Positions 44,294 through 51,710 of a stretch of 64,000 nucleotides of DNA are shown in pieces. The notes below the pieces were generated by a model, which saw only the letters and a program-made list of their open reading frames with translations, was not told the origin of the DNA and ran no database searches. Positions within the stretch are counted from its first letter, which is position 1. Every line of letters starts with the position of its first letter. Origin of the DNA: Sulfurimonas sp. (GTDB lineage Bacteria > Campylobacterota > Campylobacteria > Campylobacterales > Sulfurimonadaceae); contig NZ_JALOAN010000002.1 in assembly GCF_023228785.1 (NCBI RefSeq), positions 37,130-101,129 of the forward strand, in the 5' to 3' direction. Both the position numbers and the translations under genes were made by a program.

Positions 44294-45448
44294 TTAAACC
44301 CCTCTCTTTTTTAAAAGCTCTGATGCAGAGACTGCACAACTTTTGTTTTGACTAACTCCGGCACGACCAAGAACTTCAAAAAAAGGTGTCTTTGCCCCAC
44401 AAGAACAATCACTTGCTCTATGCATAACTCCTAGATCTCCCATCATAACACTCACAGCAGGAACTGAAGTTATATACGGAGTTACAAAGTTCATAAAGCC
44501 ACTTTCTCCGTAGCCAAGTACTTCTAACGTCTTCACATCTCTTACAAAAAGTCTTGAGTATGTTGGAACATGAAGTTTATGATTTTCACACTCTATGTAG
44601 GGGATGGAGTGCTCAACCGAGCCATAAGCATCACGGATCCTTGCAAGTGAGATGCCCAAGTACTCATTTATGAGCGAGAAGAGTTCCTCTTTTGAGATCT
44701 CTTTGTTTGCATAACCTTTCCAGCCACCGCCAAACATCACAAGGGACTCAGGATGGAGCTTGATTTTTATATCCATTTCTTTCATTTGCATCAGAGCAAA
44801 GTACATAAATGAGGGAAAGCCATGGATGCGAACAGGAAGATCTTGTTTTGCATACTCTTGAAGTTTTTTCACCGTCCCAAAACGGTCAAACTCATGAGTT
44901 CCTGCCGTTTGGCGAAGTGCAAAAAAGACCTCTTTTGGTTTTGAGAAAGAGGTAAGAAAAATATTTGTATTTGTAGTTCCTACTTTAAAGTTTTTAAGGG
45001 GTTCGTAGGCTAGTAAAAGGTAGTTTGCTTCTTGCTCTGGTGAGTTAAAACCTATCTCATTATAGATAAACTTAACCATCCTTCTAGCACTTAAGATCGA
45101 CCACTCATCAAAAAACATCTGAGACTTTTGACCAGATGTTCCAGAAGATGTGAGATGCTCAGTAACACTATTTTTATCGATAGAGATAGACTCATGCATC
45201 TTAAAAAAGTTAGCATGTATGAAAGGAAGCTCTTTTAAATCATCAACGCTTTGTAACTTAGAGAGATCAAAATCGCAAGTTAGTTTGTTATAAAACTCAT
45301 TGTTTTTTCTATGCCAAGAGATGATCTCTTTAAATGCACTAACAAACAGAGCATCTAGCTCATCGCTAGAGGCGTAAGCATCTGTAATTTCACAAAGCTT
45401 TTGTACATTTTTTAAGGCAGAAGTATCGGGAGGAAGAAGCTTAGACAT
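44294..45448 (-). CDS. LuxE/PaaK-family acyl-protein synthetase-like protein
   Basis: A 384-residue LuxE homologue. LuxE forms an acyl-AMP and passes the acyl group to LuxC for reduction. LTSSGTSGQKSQMFFDEW at about 99-116 is the AMP loop, FGGGWKGYANKEIS and DAYGSVEHSIPYIEC are family motifs, and CSCGAKTPFFEVLGRAG near the C-terminus holds conserved cysteines. First gene of the operon, 1 bp before the LuxC fusion. In luminous bacteria LuxE works with LuxC and LuxD; no luxA, luxB or luxD is present. Confidence 0.88.
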   Translation of the reverse strand: MSKLLPPDTSALKNVQKLCEITDAYASSDELDALFVSAFKEIISWHRKNNEFYNKLTCDFDLSKLQSVDDLKELPFIHANFFKMHESISIDKNSVTEHLTSSGTSGQKSQMFFDEWSILSARRMVKFIYNEIGFNSPEQEANYLLLAYEPLKNFKVGTTNTNIFLTSFSKPKEVFFALRQTAGTHEFDRFGTVKKLQEYAKQDLPVRIHGFPSFMYFALMQMKEMDIKIKLHPESLVMFGGGWKGYANKEISKEELFSLINEYLGISLARIRDAYGSVEHSIPYIECENHKLHVPTYSRLFVRDVKTLEVLGYGESGFMNFVTPYITSVPAVSVMMGDLGVMHRASDCSCGAKTPFFEVLGRAGVSQNKSCAVSASELLKKRGV

Positions 45449-45463
45449 GTTTAAATCCTTTTA

Positions 45464-45482
45464 ACATAAGTTAATATTATGT
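45464..45482. promoter_or_regulatory. inverted repeat at the LuxE promoter, possible operator
   Basis: ACATAA-N7-TTATGT lies between the -10 box and the luxE-like start, close to the expected transcription start. It could be the site of the divergent OmpR-type regulator or of another repressor. Stem is only 6 bp and AT-rich, so chance is possible. Confidence 0.3.
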
Positions 45483-45492
45483 AGCTTGAAAA

Positions 45493-45498
45493 ATTATA
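45493..45498 (-). promoter_or_regulatory. putative -10 box for the LuxE-LuxC operon
   Basis: The minus strand reads AAGATATAATTTTTC, TATAAT about 45 bp upstream of the ATG at 45448. AAAAGGATTTAAAC provides the ribosome-binding site. Confidence 0.5.
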
Positions 45499-45586
45499 TC
45501 TTCTATCTTATGAATGCTATATTAAATTCATTTAATGGGGTACATTTTGAAGACCTTATGGCATTTATAGTTAATTTTTTCTAGGA

Positions 45587-45592
45587 TATAAT
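45587..45592 (+). promoter_or_regulatory. putative -10 box giving a leaderless regulator mRNA
   Basis: CTAGGATATAATGACCCT ends six bases before the ATG at 45599. A transcript starting at the normal distance would begin at or next to the start codon, and no Shine-Dalgarno is present, so the mRNA may be leaderless. Confidence 0.5.
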
Positions 45593-45598
45593 GACCCT

Positions 45599-46270
45599 AT
45601 GAAAAAGAAACTTTTGCTACTTGAAGATGATCTTGCTTTAAATGAGACTGTTGTTGATTATTTTGAGAGTCTTGGCTTTAGTATTACTCCTGTATATGAT
45701 GGAAACAGTGCGCTTGACGCTATCTATGAGAACAACTTTGATCTCTTGCTCCTTGATGTCAATGTCCCAGATATAAATGGTTTTGAGATCCTAAAGAACA
45801 TAAGAGAGCAAGGGTCTACAACTCCAGCGATCTTCATCACTTCACTAAACTCTATGCGGGATCTAGAGAGTGGCTACGACAGCGGTTGCGATGACTACAT
45901 AAGAAAACCATTTGCACTAAAAGAGTTAAAACTAAGAGTTGAGACTATTTTAAAACGAGACTTTTTTCATAGTAGAAGTGATAAAATAGAGATTGACGAA
46001 AATATCTACTATGATACTAAAAGCGACCTGCTAAGTATAGATGGCGAGGAAGTTAAACTTAACAACAAAGATGCAAAGCTCTTAAAACTCTTTTTGCAAA
46101 ATAAGGACACAATTGTAACTCACGAGACTATTTATAGCACTCTTTGGGAGTACGGCGAAGAGATAAGTGAGAGTGCTTTGCGAACATATATAAAAAATCT
46201 ACGAAAATACCTAGGGAAAGAGAAAATTGTCAGTATTAAAAAACTTGGATATAGATTTACCACAAAGTGA
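45599..46270 (+). CDS. OmpR-family response regulator
   Basis: A 223-residue regulator. The receiver domain has the acidic pocket LLEDD at residues 7-11, phosphoacceptor Asp53 in LLLLDVNVP and the KPF lysine at about 104. Residues 130-223 are a winged-helix DNA-binding domain ending in VSIKKLGYRF. It is divergent from the LuxE-LuxC operon (150 bp between starts) and overlaps the kinase gene, so it may control the operon. Confidence 0.93.
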   Translation: MKKKLLLLEDDLALNETVVDYFESLGFSITPVYDGNSALDAIYENNFDLLLLDVNVPDINGFEILKNIREQGSTTPAIFITSLNSMRDLESGYDSGCDDYIRKPFALKELKLRVETILKRDFFHSRSDKIEIDENIYYDTKSDLLSIDGEEVKLNNKDAKLLKLFLQNKDTIVTHETIYSTLWEYGEEISESALRTYIKNLRKYLGKEKIVSIKKLGYRFTTK

Positions 46271-47417
46271 AAAAAAAACACTATATAGATTTTTAGCTCT
46301 ATATGTTTTTTTAAGCATTGTCATCTTAGCTTTAACAGTCTCACTCTACTACACTCTACAAAAAGAGCTTGCATCTAGTCAAAAAACAATCCTCTTAGAT
46401 GAGTATGCAAATGAGTTTTTAGTGGCACTAGAAGATCTGCACAATGACAAAACTAACACCTTGTTATACCCTCTAGATCAAAAGTTTAAAACTTCACTCT
46501 ACGACAAGGACTATAAACTTATATACTCAACTCTTGAGAACCCCATAAACCTACTAACAGAAGTAACTTACACAAACAACAAGATCATAAGATATGTAAC
46601 TCAGCCAGAAAAGTACTACTTAAACACTCAGTACATAGTAGTAGAGATGACTGACGACAAAGAGTGGTTGAGTGAGACCATAAACACTATTGTCATCTTT
46701 GGATCTCTGTTTTTCATTACCATGATGCTTGTTGGGTATTTTTTGCTAAAGCTTTTTCTAAAGCCCATGCGAGATGCTCTGCACCTACTAGACACCTTTA
46801 TAAAAGACACTACACATGAGTTAAATACTCCAGTTAGTACGATTATGACCAATATTGAGCTTATTGATAAAGAGAGCATTAAAGACAAATTTCTTCTAAA
46901 GAGCATTAACCGCATAGATATAGGAGCAAAAACGATCTCCAATATTTATGATGATCTGAGCTATCTAATATTAAATAATAGGATCATCTCAAATAACGAA
47001 GATATAAAGTTAAAAGAGTTAATAGAGGAGAGGCTTGAGTATTTTTCTCTTCTTAGTGCTATGAAAAAAATAGAAATCACAACTACTCTAGATCCTAGTG
47101 TTGTACTTTATATTGACAATAAAAAAATCTCAAAACTCATAGACAATATCTTATCAAACGCCATTAAGTACAATAAAATAAATGGCTCCATAGATATAGA
47201 TCTCAGCCCAAATAGACTTACCATCAAAGACACAGGCAAAGGCATTAAAGATGAGCATCTAGATCTGATGTTTGAGAGATATGCAAGGTTTGATAAGATT
47301 GTTGGCGGTTTTGGCATTGGTTTAAACATTGTAAAAATGATCTGTAGTGAGTACGACTTAAGCATAAACATAAGATCAAAACTAGACCATTGGACAGAAG
47401 TCTCCATCTCTTGGTAA
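46227..47417 (+). CDS. membrane sensor histidine kinase
   Basis: A 396-residue kinase with helices at about 20-43 and 153-177, a 110-residue extracytoplasmic sensor between them, phosphoacceptor His197 in KDTTHELNTPVS, an N box (DNILSNAIKYN), and KDTGKGIKDEH, FGGFGIGLNIV-type ATPase motifs. The frame opens at TTG (46227), 44 bp inside the regulator gene; another TTG at 46245 is possible, so the exact start is uncertain. It forms a two-component pair with the preceding gene. Confidence 0.88.
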   Translation: MSVLKNLDIDLPQSEKKTLYRFLALYVFLSIVILALTVSLYYTLQKELASSQKTILLDEYANEFLVALEDLHNDKTNTLLYPLDQKFKTSLYDKDYKLIYSTLENPINLLTEVTYTNNKIIRYVTQPEKYYLNTQYIVVEMTDDKEWLSETINTIVIFGSLFFITMMLVGYFLLKLFLKPMRDALHLLDTFIKDTTHELNTPVSTIMTNIELIDKESIKDKFLLKSINRIDIGAKTISNIYDDLSYLILNNRIISNNEDIKLKELIEERLEYFSLLSAMKKIEITTTLDPSVVLYIDNKKISKLIDNILSNAIKYNKINGSIDIDLSPNRLTIKDTGKGIKDEHLDLMFERYARFDKIVGGFGIGLNIVKMICSEYDLSINIRSKLDHWTEVSISW

Positions 47418-47478
47418 ATTCCTCAATCATTCCACGATTATTTTATATACTGCTTCTATAACAAAAAAGGAGTACAAG

Positions 47479-47784
47479 ATGAAAACACTTAACAAAATCT
47501 TACTAGGTTTGGCGGTAGTTGGTTCACTAACAATAGCAGCAGCGGATGGTGCAGCACTTTACAAGAGTTGTGTGGCATGTCATGGTGCGTCTGGTGAGAA
47601 AAAAGCTCTGGGCAAATCAGAAGTTATTACTGGCTGGGAAGCTAGCAAAACTATTGCAGCACTTAAGGGCTACCAAGATGGAACTTATGGTGGGGCTATG
47701 AAGGGTTTAATGAAAGGTCAAGTTAAATCTTTAGACGATGCTCAAATTGAAGCTTTAGCAAAGCACATTGAAACAACAAAATAA
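47479..47784 (+). CDS. periplasmic class I c-type cytochrome
   Basis: A 101-residue precursor: signal peptide MKTLNKILLGLAVVGSLTIAAA, then one haem site CVACH at residues 31-35 and distal Met candidates in YGGAMKGLMKG. It resembles Campylobacterota cytochrome c553, a soluble electron carrier to oxidases or nitrate/nitrite systems. AAAGGAGTACAAG gives a strong ribosome-binding site. The next gene, 23 bp downstream, encodes a related protein without a haem site. Confidence 0.92.
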   Translation: MKTLNKILLGLAVVGSLTIAAADGAALYKSCVACHGASGEKKALGKSEVITGWEASKTIAALKGYQDGTYGGAMKGLMKGQVKSLDDAQIEALAKHIETTK

Positions 47785-47807
47785 CAAAAACAAAAGAGGA
47801 GAAAATT

Positions 47808-48131
47808 ATGAACAAGTTAATAAAATCGATCTTAGCTAGTGCAATGATACTAGCAGTGGGAACAACAGTCGCATCTGCCGATGTTGCAAAGGGACAAAAA
47901 CTCTACCTTAAAAAACTAAAGAGTTCTTGCGACATGACTGGTGCCAAAATGGCTTCACAACACTCTCAATTTGAGTGGGAAACATTCAAAAGTGAAGGTA
48001 AATTAGCAGATGAGCTAAAGAAGATTTGTCCAAAAACTCCGAGTAAAGCTTTAAAAGACAAATATTTAGAACACTATTATGATTTCTTTTATGAATATGC
48101 CAACGATAGTGGCAATGTTCCCTCTTGCTAA
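47808..48131 (+). CDS. periplasmic cytochrome-c-like protein without CxxCH
   Basis: A 107-residue precursor with signal peptide ILASAMILAVGTTVASA. The mature start AKGQKLYLKKLKSSCDMTGAKMASQHSQ resembles the first helix of cytochromes c, but the haem position reads SSCDMTG in place of CxxCH, so covalent haem would not form by the normal route. Two more cysteines follow (ICPK and the C-terminal SC). It may be a structural partner of cytochrome c or a sulfur-related protein. Cotranscribed with the cytochrome gene. Confidence 0.6.
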   Translation: MNKLIKSILASAMILAVGTTVASADVAKGQKLYLKKLKSSCDMTGAKMASQHSQFEWETFKSEGKLADELKKICPKTPSKALKDKYLEHYYDFFYEYANDSGNVPSC

Positions 48132-48431
48132 AAACTAAAAACCGACTTCTATAGAGTTAAAACCTATAGAAGTTTGGCTTATGCCACAAAAAGTGGACAA
48201 TGCCTATCTGGAATTACAGTTTAACACTTTCACAGCTGACTATATTTTTTAAAAGCTCACTTTTTTTGTTCAATAATCCCTTAAGATTTGTGGAACTTTA
48301 CAGTTTTAACTTTTTGAACACTTTGTGGAACACGGAAAAATAATATGAGTGCTTTGTATTCTAAAAATAAGAGATTATTGGAATGTCCCCTATAAACTAG
48401 ACAATTCCAAATATAGTTCTTTTTTGAACAG
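48132..48431. other. 300-bp spacer at the left edge of the accessory island
   Basis: Apart from the hairpin at 48145-48173, I see no gene or tRNA. Short GAACA/TGTTC-type words recur (GTGGAACAC, AGTTCTTTTTTGAAC), and GAACAGC-TAGGG-GCTGTTC overlaps the stop codon of the ParE gene at about 48427-48445. Confidence 0.5.
48145..48173 (+). terminator. terminator-like hairpin after the cytochrome genes
   Basis: ACTTCTATAG pairs perfectly with CTATAGAAGT over a 9-base loop, 14 bp beyond the stop. The T-run is short (TTGGCTT), so efficiency is uncertain. Confidence 0.55.
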
Positions 48432-48722
48432 CTAGGGGGCTGTTCGTTCCGAAAATTCATTGCGATTTATGAAAGCAAAAACTCTTATTGTATCTCCATC
48501 AAGTTTGTAGATAATCACAAAACCTTTATGCACTAGATCCCGAATATCTTTATCATCAAAATATATTGACTTTCTATGCTTATAGGGAAAGTGTTGTATC
48601 TCTTTGCAGGTATTAATGATCTCTTTTTGAAACTTTCTAGCTGCTGAGGGTTTGTCCTCAGCAATGATTTCGACAAAGCCTTCAAGTCTATTTACAAATG
48701 CTGGTAAAAATTCAAGATTCAT
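48432..48722 (-). CDS. ParE/RelE-family toxin
   Basis: A 96-residue toxin of the RelE/ParE fold with LEFLPAFVNRLEGFVEII, KEIQHFPYKHRKSIYF and DLVHKGFVIIYKLDGDTIRVFAF. RelE members cut mRNA on ribosomes; ParE members poison gyrase; the sequence does not decide which. It overlaps the antitoxin gene by 11 bp. Its stop falls in a GAACAGC/GCTGTTC hairpin. Confidence 0.88.
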   Translation of the reverse strand: MNLEFLPAFVNRLEGFVEIIAEDKPSAARKFQKEIINTCKEIQHFPYKHRKSIYFDDKDIRDLVHKGFVIIYKLDGDTIRVFAFINRNEFSERTAP

Positions 48723-49023
48723 AACGACTTATAGTTTCATCAAGTTTGTTATCAAGTTCGTCAATTGATATTGCTTTGGAATCTGTATCTGTCAAAGATT
48801 CATAAGCTTTTGTCAAATATGTTGCTTCATCCAGGCGATTCCAATAATGTTTAGATTGCAAACGCTCATATTCATCAACACTCACAATAACAGCTTCTGG
48901 CTTATTGTTTTTCATCACAGCAACTTTATCAAGCTGATGTGAAGTTAGTTTCTCAAGGGTCATTTTAAATCCTTTGAGTAGATCAGTGACTGAGATCATC
49001 TCATCTCGTTTGTAGGCTTGCAT
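48712..49023 (-). CDS. Phd/YefM-family antitoxin
   Basis: A 103-residue antitoxin with VTDLLKGFKMTLEKL and AVMKNNKPEAVIVSVDEYERLQ, the Phd/YefM DNA-binding half, and a C-terminal tail that would neutralise the toxin encoded next. It likely represses the operon from the AT-rich palindromic region just upstream (about 49035-49070). Confidence 0.88.
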   Translation of the reverse strand: MQAYKRDEMISVTDLLKGFKMTLEKLTSHQLDKVAVMKNNKPEAVIVSVDEYERLQSKHYWNRLDEATYLTKAYESLTDTDSKAISIDELDNKLDETISRYES

Positions 49024-49077
49024 AATAATCCTTTGAATAATTATTTATATAATTAATTGAATTATAGCATAAATTAA

Positions 49078-49671
49078 ATTCCTAAAAAAGCTATAGTCAA
49101 AATATTAAGAGCTTCAACATCAAGCCAAAGTCTTGAAAATCAGATAGAACAGCTCAAAGCTGCAGGGTGTGAAAAGATTTTCTCAGAAAAAAGATCTGGA
49201 AAGAATGCAACAGATAGAAAAGAGTTTAGAACCATGAAAGAGTTTAGAACCATGAAAGAGTATGTACGAGAAGGTGATGTGCTATTTGTAACAAAACTAG
49301 ACAGACTTGCTAGGTCTGTAATAGACTTACACAAGTTTGCAAAATACTTAGAAGATAAAGAGGTAGATTTGAAAGTTTTAAATCAGAACATTGATACTAC
49401 TTCACCTGCAGGTAGACTGCTCTTTACAATGCTTGGTGCTATAGCAGAGTTTGAACGTGATTTAATCAATGAGAGAGTTAAAGAAGGAATTGCAGCTGCT
49501 AAAGCAAAAGGAATAAAGTTTGGTAGAAGTGCTATTCTCTCATATAAAGATAAAAAAGTAATATATAAACAACATCAAAAAGGAAAGTCAGTAATATGGC
49601 TATCAAACTTTTTTCATGTTGCTCGTAACACAATCTATAGAGCTATAAAAGATGTAGCTAAAAAGGAGTAG
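49078..49671 (+). pseudogene. serine recombinase (resolvase/invertase family), start codon missing
   Basis: The frame from the stop at 49075 reads IPKKAIVKILRASTSSQSLE, matching the N-terminus of serine resolvases with the catalytic Ser in RAST, then KLDRLARSVIDLH, FTMLGAIAEFERDL and a C-terminal helix-turn-helix (VIWLSNFFHVARNTIYRAI). No ATG, GTG or TTG exists in frame before 49234, which is too late for the catalytic domain. Either a rare ATT start is used or the 5' end has decayed. An 18-bp tandem duplication (49222-49239 and 49240-49257) adds six residues. C-terminal part intact. Confidence 0.7.
49222..49257 (+). repeat. 18-bp tandem duplication inside the recombinase
   Basis: Two exact copies of an 18-bp unit starting GAGTTTAGAACC duplicate the residues EFRTMK in the recombinase. 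The frame is kept. Confidence 0.95.
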
Positions 49672-49692
49672 TCAATATGATTACTTCATAAT

Positions 49693-49719
49693 GTTCCAAA
49701 ATACAGCTCTATTTGGAAC
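49693..49719 (+). other. hairpin downstream of the recombinase
   Basis: GTTCCAAA (49693-49700) pairs with TTTGGAAC (49712-49719) 20 bp after the recombinase stop. A third GTTCCAAA lies at about 49742. It could be a terminator or part of a recombination site; the sequence does not decide. Confidence 0.45.
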
Positions 49720-49765
49720 AATCCTTCCGTTACTAAAAATTGTTCCAAAAATAAGGGCTTGAGAA

Positions 49766-49836
49766 ACTTAACGTTTATCATGAGCAAAAGTTTTTCCGCT
49801 AGGGTAAACTATTGGTTTGCTCGTATTTATTATAAG
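49766..49836 (-). other. attC-like integron recombination site B
   Basis: Read on the minus strand the site begins CTTATAATAAATACGAG and ends CATGATAAACGTTAAGT. The last seven bases GTTAAGT match the integron R' consensus GTTRRRY. The centre folds as AGTTTACC-CTAGC-GGAAAAACT within an outer GAGCAAA/TTTGCTC pairing. It aligns over most of its length with site A at 50692-50763, and its first bases CTTATAAT complement the cassette start GTTATAAG (7 of 8). Length 71 bp, within the normal attC range. Confidence 0.7.
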
Positions 49837-49854
49837 GTTAATACAGCTCATACT

Positions 49855-50313
49855 TTAGATATCTCTATAAGAATCAGTTAGAATGTAATAAAGATTCACT
49901 GCTGACCCTCTAAATTCTGTAACAGCTTTATATAGTTCTTTATCATGAGTGACTAATGTTAACTTATTTTGGATAGAAGTCTCAGCTATTAGAGCATCCC
50001 TTTCATTGTTTTTCTTTTTTTTATTTAGCTTATCCATAAATTCTTTTATCTCTGTATATAATACCCCATCGCCAAGTTTATCTGTATCTAGTCTTGAAGT
50101 ATCAAAACAACATGTTTCTGTTGCTAATCGTGTAGTGTCTAAACTTGAGAATACTGCATTGAGTTTGTCTCTACGAGTAGTCTCTGATGTTTTATTAATT
50201 TCATCATATTGAACATTAGTGGCATAACAAGTAATATTCTCTTTAAAAGTATTAATATTAATCTTTCCATCTAAAATATCATTAAATATATTTGTATCAA
50301 ACATACATTTCAT
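49855..50313 (-). CDS. PIN-domain protein in cassette 2
   Basis: A 152-residue PIN-fold protein. Acidic metal ligands appear at Asp6 (MFDTNIFNDIL), in RDALIAETSIQ and in VTHDKELYKAV. PIN proteins are ribonucleases, often the toxin of VapBC pairs, but no antitoxin gene of that kind is adjacent; the upstream gene is unrelated to VapB. It follows that gene by 26 bp with AAGGAAAATA as ribosome-binding site and ends 18 bp before attC-like site B. Confidence 0.8.
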   Translation of the reverse strand: MKCMFDTNIFNDILDGKININTFKENITCYATNVQYDEINKTSETTRRDKLNAVFSSLDTTRLATETCCFDTSRLDTDKLGDGVLYTEIKEFMDKLNKKKKNNERDALIAETSIQNKLTLVTHDKELYKAVTEFRGSAVNLYYILTDSYRDI

Positions 50314-50339
50314 TATTTTCCTTCTACTATTATTAAAAT

Positions 50340-50678
50340 TTAAGTGCCAAATAGTTTAGCAAAAAAACCTTTTTTAGGCTGTTGTAGTATATCTTTTTTT
50401 GGACTGTCGTTTTTTTCAAGAATAATATTAACCAATCCAGGTGTTGAATTAAAATAGCTAATTTCATAATTACTAGTTTCAATTCCTTTTTCAAACACAA
50501 GTGGGAAAATATTATTCCATACAAAATAGTATTTTTTACATTGTTTTTCTGTTCCAAACATTTGACCAAGTGAACCACATAGAAGTGCATGTGTGATTTT
50601 TTTTCTTGCACCATTGATTTCTTTGGCTTTTTCAATTTGTTTTTTAGATAGTGTCACTAAGATTAATTTTTCTTTCAA
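50340..50678 (-). CDS. hypothetical protein, first gene of cassette 2
   Basis: I place the start at TTG (50678), six bases after GGAGAGTACC; the longer frame to 50714 would start inside attC-like site A. The 112-residue protein (MKEKLILVTLSKKQIEKAKE) is soluble, has a KKYYFVWNNIFPLVFEKG region and a Lys-rich C-terminus ending KKGFFAKLFGT. I do not recognise it. The start follows the predicted cassette junction by about 20 bp, as in integron cassettes. It may act with the PIN protein. Confidence 0.6.
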   Translation of the reverse strand: MKEKLILVTLSKKQIEKAKEINGARKKITHALLCGSLGQMFGTEKQCKKYYFVWNNIFPLVFEKGIETSNYEISYFNSTPGLVNIILEKNDSPKKDILQQPKKGFFAKLFGT

Positions 50679-50691
50679 GGTACTCTCCTGT

Positions 50692-50763
50692 CTTATAACG
50701 GCTGTCGTGAGCAATAATTTTCCCGCTAAGGTGAATTATTGTCTCCTCGTTCTTGTTAGTTGC
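50692..50763 (-). other. attC-like integron recombination site A
   Basis: On the minus strand it begins GCAACTAACAAGAACGAG and ends CACGACAGCCGTTATAAG. The centre is CAATAATT-CACC-TTAGC-GGGA-AAATTATTG, a long stem. Its 5' arm GCAACTAAC is a perfect 9-base complement of GTTAGTTGC at 51549-51541, the other end of cassette 1. The stop codon of the upstream gene lies in the 5' arm, as is common for cassette genes. Length 72 bp; it aligns with site B. Confidence 0.7.
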
Positions 50764-51520
50764 TTTCTGGTAATGAGTCAAACTCACTCTTAATCCGATT
50801 TTTAGATTCTCGTTTAAAATTTTCTATTTTCATGAGGCTGAATGCATTTGGATTTTGCTCACAATGGTAATGATGATGCCTCATTCTTAATTCTTCTTTT
50901 TCCTTTGCAATATCTTCCTCAGATTTCTTTTTTCTCCCAGTCATCAGTAGCCATTGCTGATAGGCTTTCCAAAGACTGTAAGCGAGAGCAATCACTGCTA
51001 TCCATGTAGGACTAAAAAACTCAAGTATTGCGATTAATGCTGGAATAAAGACCGCCCAAATCAACAATATAAACTTTAATTGCCGCATAGGCTTTATTCT
51101 TTTATGAGCATCTTTAGTTACATCTGACTGCGTTCGATAACCAATATCCGAATATACAGATAATAAGAACGTCGTATCTAATACCTCCACTGGGAACTCA
51201 TCATCTTTAAGTAAATTCCAGTGTTTCTCATATTGACCATAGCGCTCAATAACTGTAAGGTGACTCGATTCTTTTTCTCTTCCTATACTAATTAAATCAC
51301 CATATTCGTCAAAGGCACTTGCCATAACTGGGACTGGATATTTTTTAGCCCATTTACTTGCCTGTATTTCAAGTTGCACTATGACTTCTTTTGTATTTAC
51401 AGCTCTTGGATAGTTAATATGTAGTGTCGCGAATGGAACGCTATTCATTGGAGGGTGATACTCGACGAAGAAAGTTTCATGCTTTTCTTTAACTGAATCA
51501 AAATACACTTTCTCTTTCAC
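50756..51520 (-). CDS. hypothetical membrane protein of cassette 1
   Basis: A 254-residue protein I do not recognise. Residues 1-140 are soluble (EVIVQLEIQASKWAKKYPVP), then two adjacent helices at about 150-168 and 170-190 (FILLIWAVFIPALIAILEFF and WIAVIALAYSLWKAYQQWL), and a charged His-containing tail (RMRHHHYHCEQNPNAF). No signal peptide is present, so the N-terminus is probably cytoplasmic. AAGGAAAATTTCTGTG precedes the ATG. The stop is inside attC-like site A. Confidence 0.6.
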   Translation of the reverse strand: MKEKVYFDSVKEKHETFFVEYHPPMNSVPFATLHINYPRAVNTKEVIVQLEIQASKWAKKYPVPVMASAFDEYGDLISIGREKESSHLTVIERYGQYEKHWNLLKDDEFPVEVLDTTFLLSVYSDIGYRTQSDVTKDAHKRIKPMRQLKFILLIWAVFIPALIAILEFFSPTWIAVIALAYSLWKAYQQWLLMTGRKKKSEEDIAKEKEELRMRHHHYHCEQNPNAFSLMKIENFKRESKNRIKSEFDSLPESN

Positions 51521-51710
51521 AGAAATTTTCCTTGTTTATGGCAACTAACTATTTATCAAACACATTATATACATAATAACCTAAAAAAACAAAAATGACT
51601 TACACATGACATGTGTGTTAATTGCCCAAAAAACTACATAACAAATACAATGTTCCTTAAGTTCAAAAACCTGTTCTTTTTAGAACAAAACATAAAACTA
51701 AAAGTGAATA
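51521..51710. other. spacer holding the right cassette junction
   Basis: No gene. It has the cassette junction at 51541-51549 and a palindrome ACACATG-A-CATGTGT at about 51602-51616. Beyond the junction there is no attC-like fold, so cassette 1 appears to be inserted at a non-attC site. Confidence 0.5.
51541..51549 (-). other. predicted right-hand cassette junction (R'-like GTTAGTTGC)
   Basis: On the minus strand GTTAGTTGC at 51549-51541 is the exact complement of the 5' arm of site A. In a circular cassette these would form the two ends of one attC. The crossover would lie between the G and TT. About 20 bp later the ribosome-binding site of the cassette gene begins. Confidence 0.55.

Noticed and set aside
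35301..45448. A bioluminescence (lux) operon
   Set aside because: No luxA, luxB, luxD or luxG-like gene is present; only the acid-reduction part resembles lux.
50679..50714. Start at 50714 for the first gene of cassette 2
   Set aside because: It lies inside attC-like site A; a TTG with good GGAG spacing exists at 50678.
51541..51620. A third attC site to the right of cassette 1
   Set aside because: Only the 9-base junction matches; the following sequence has none of the conserved CGCTA centre or arms. It might be an attI-like or secondary site, which I cannot show.
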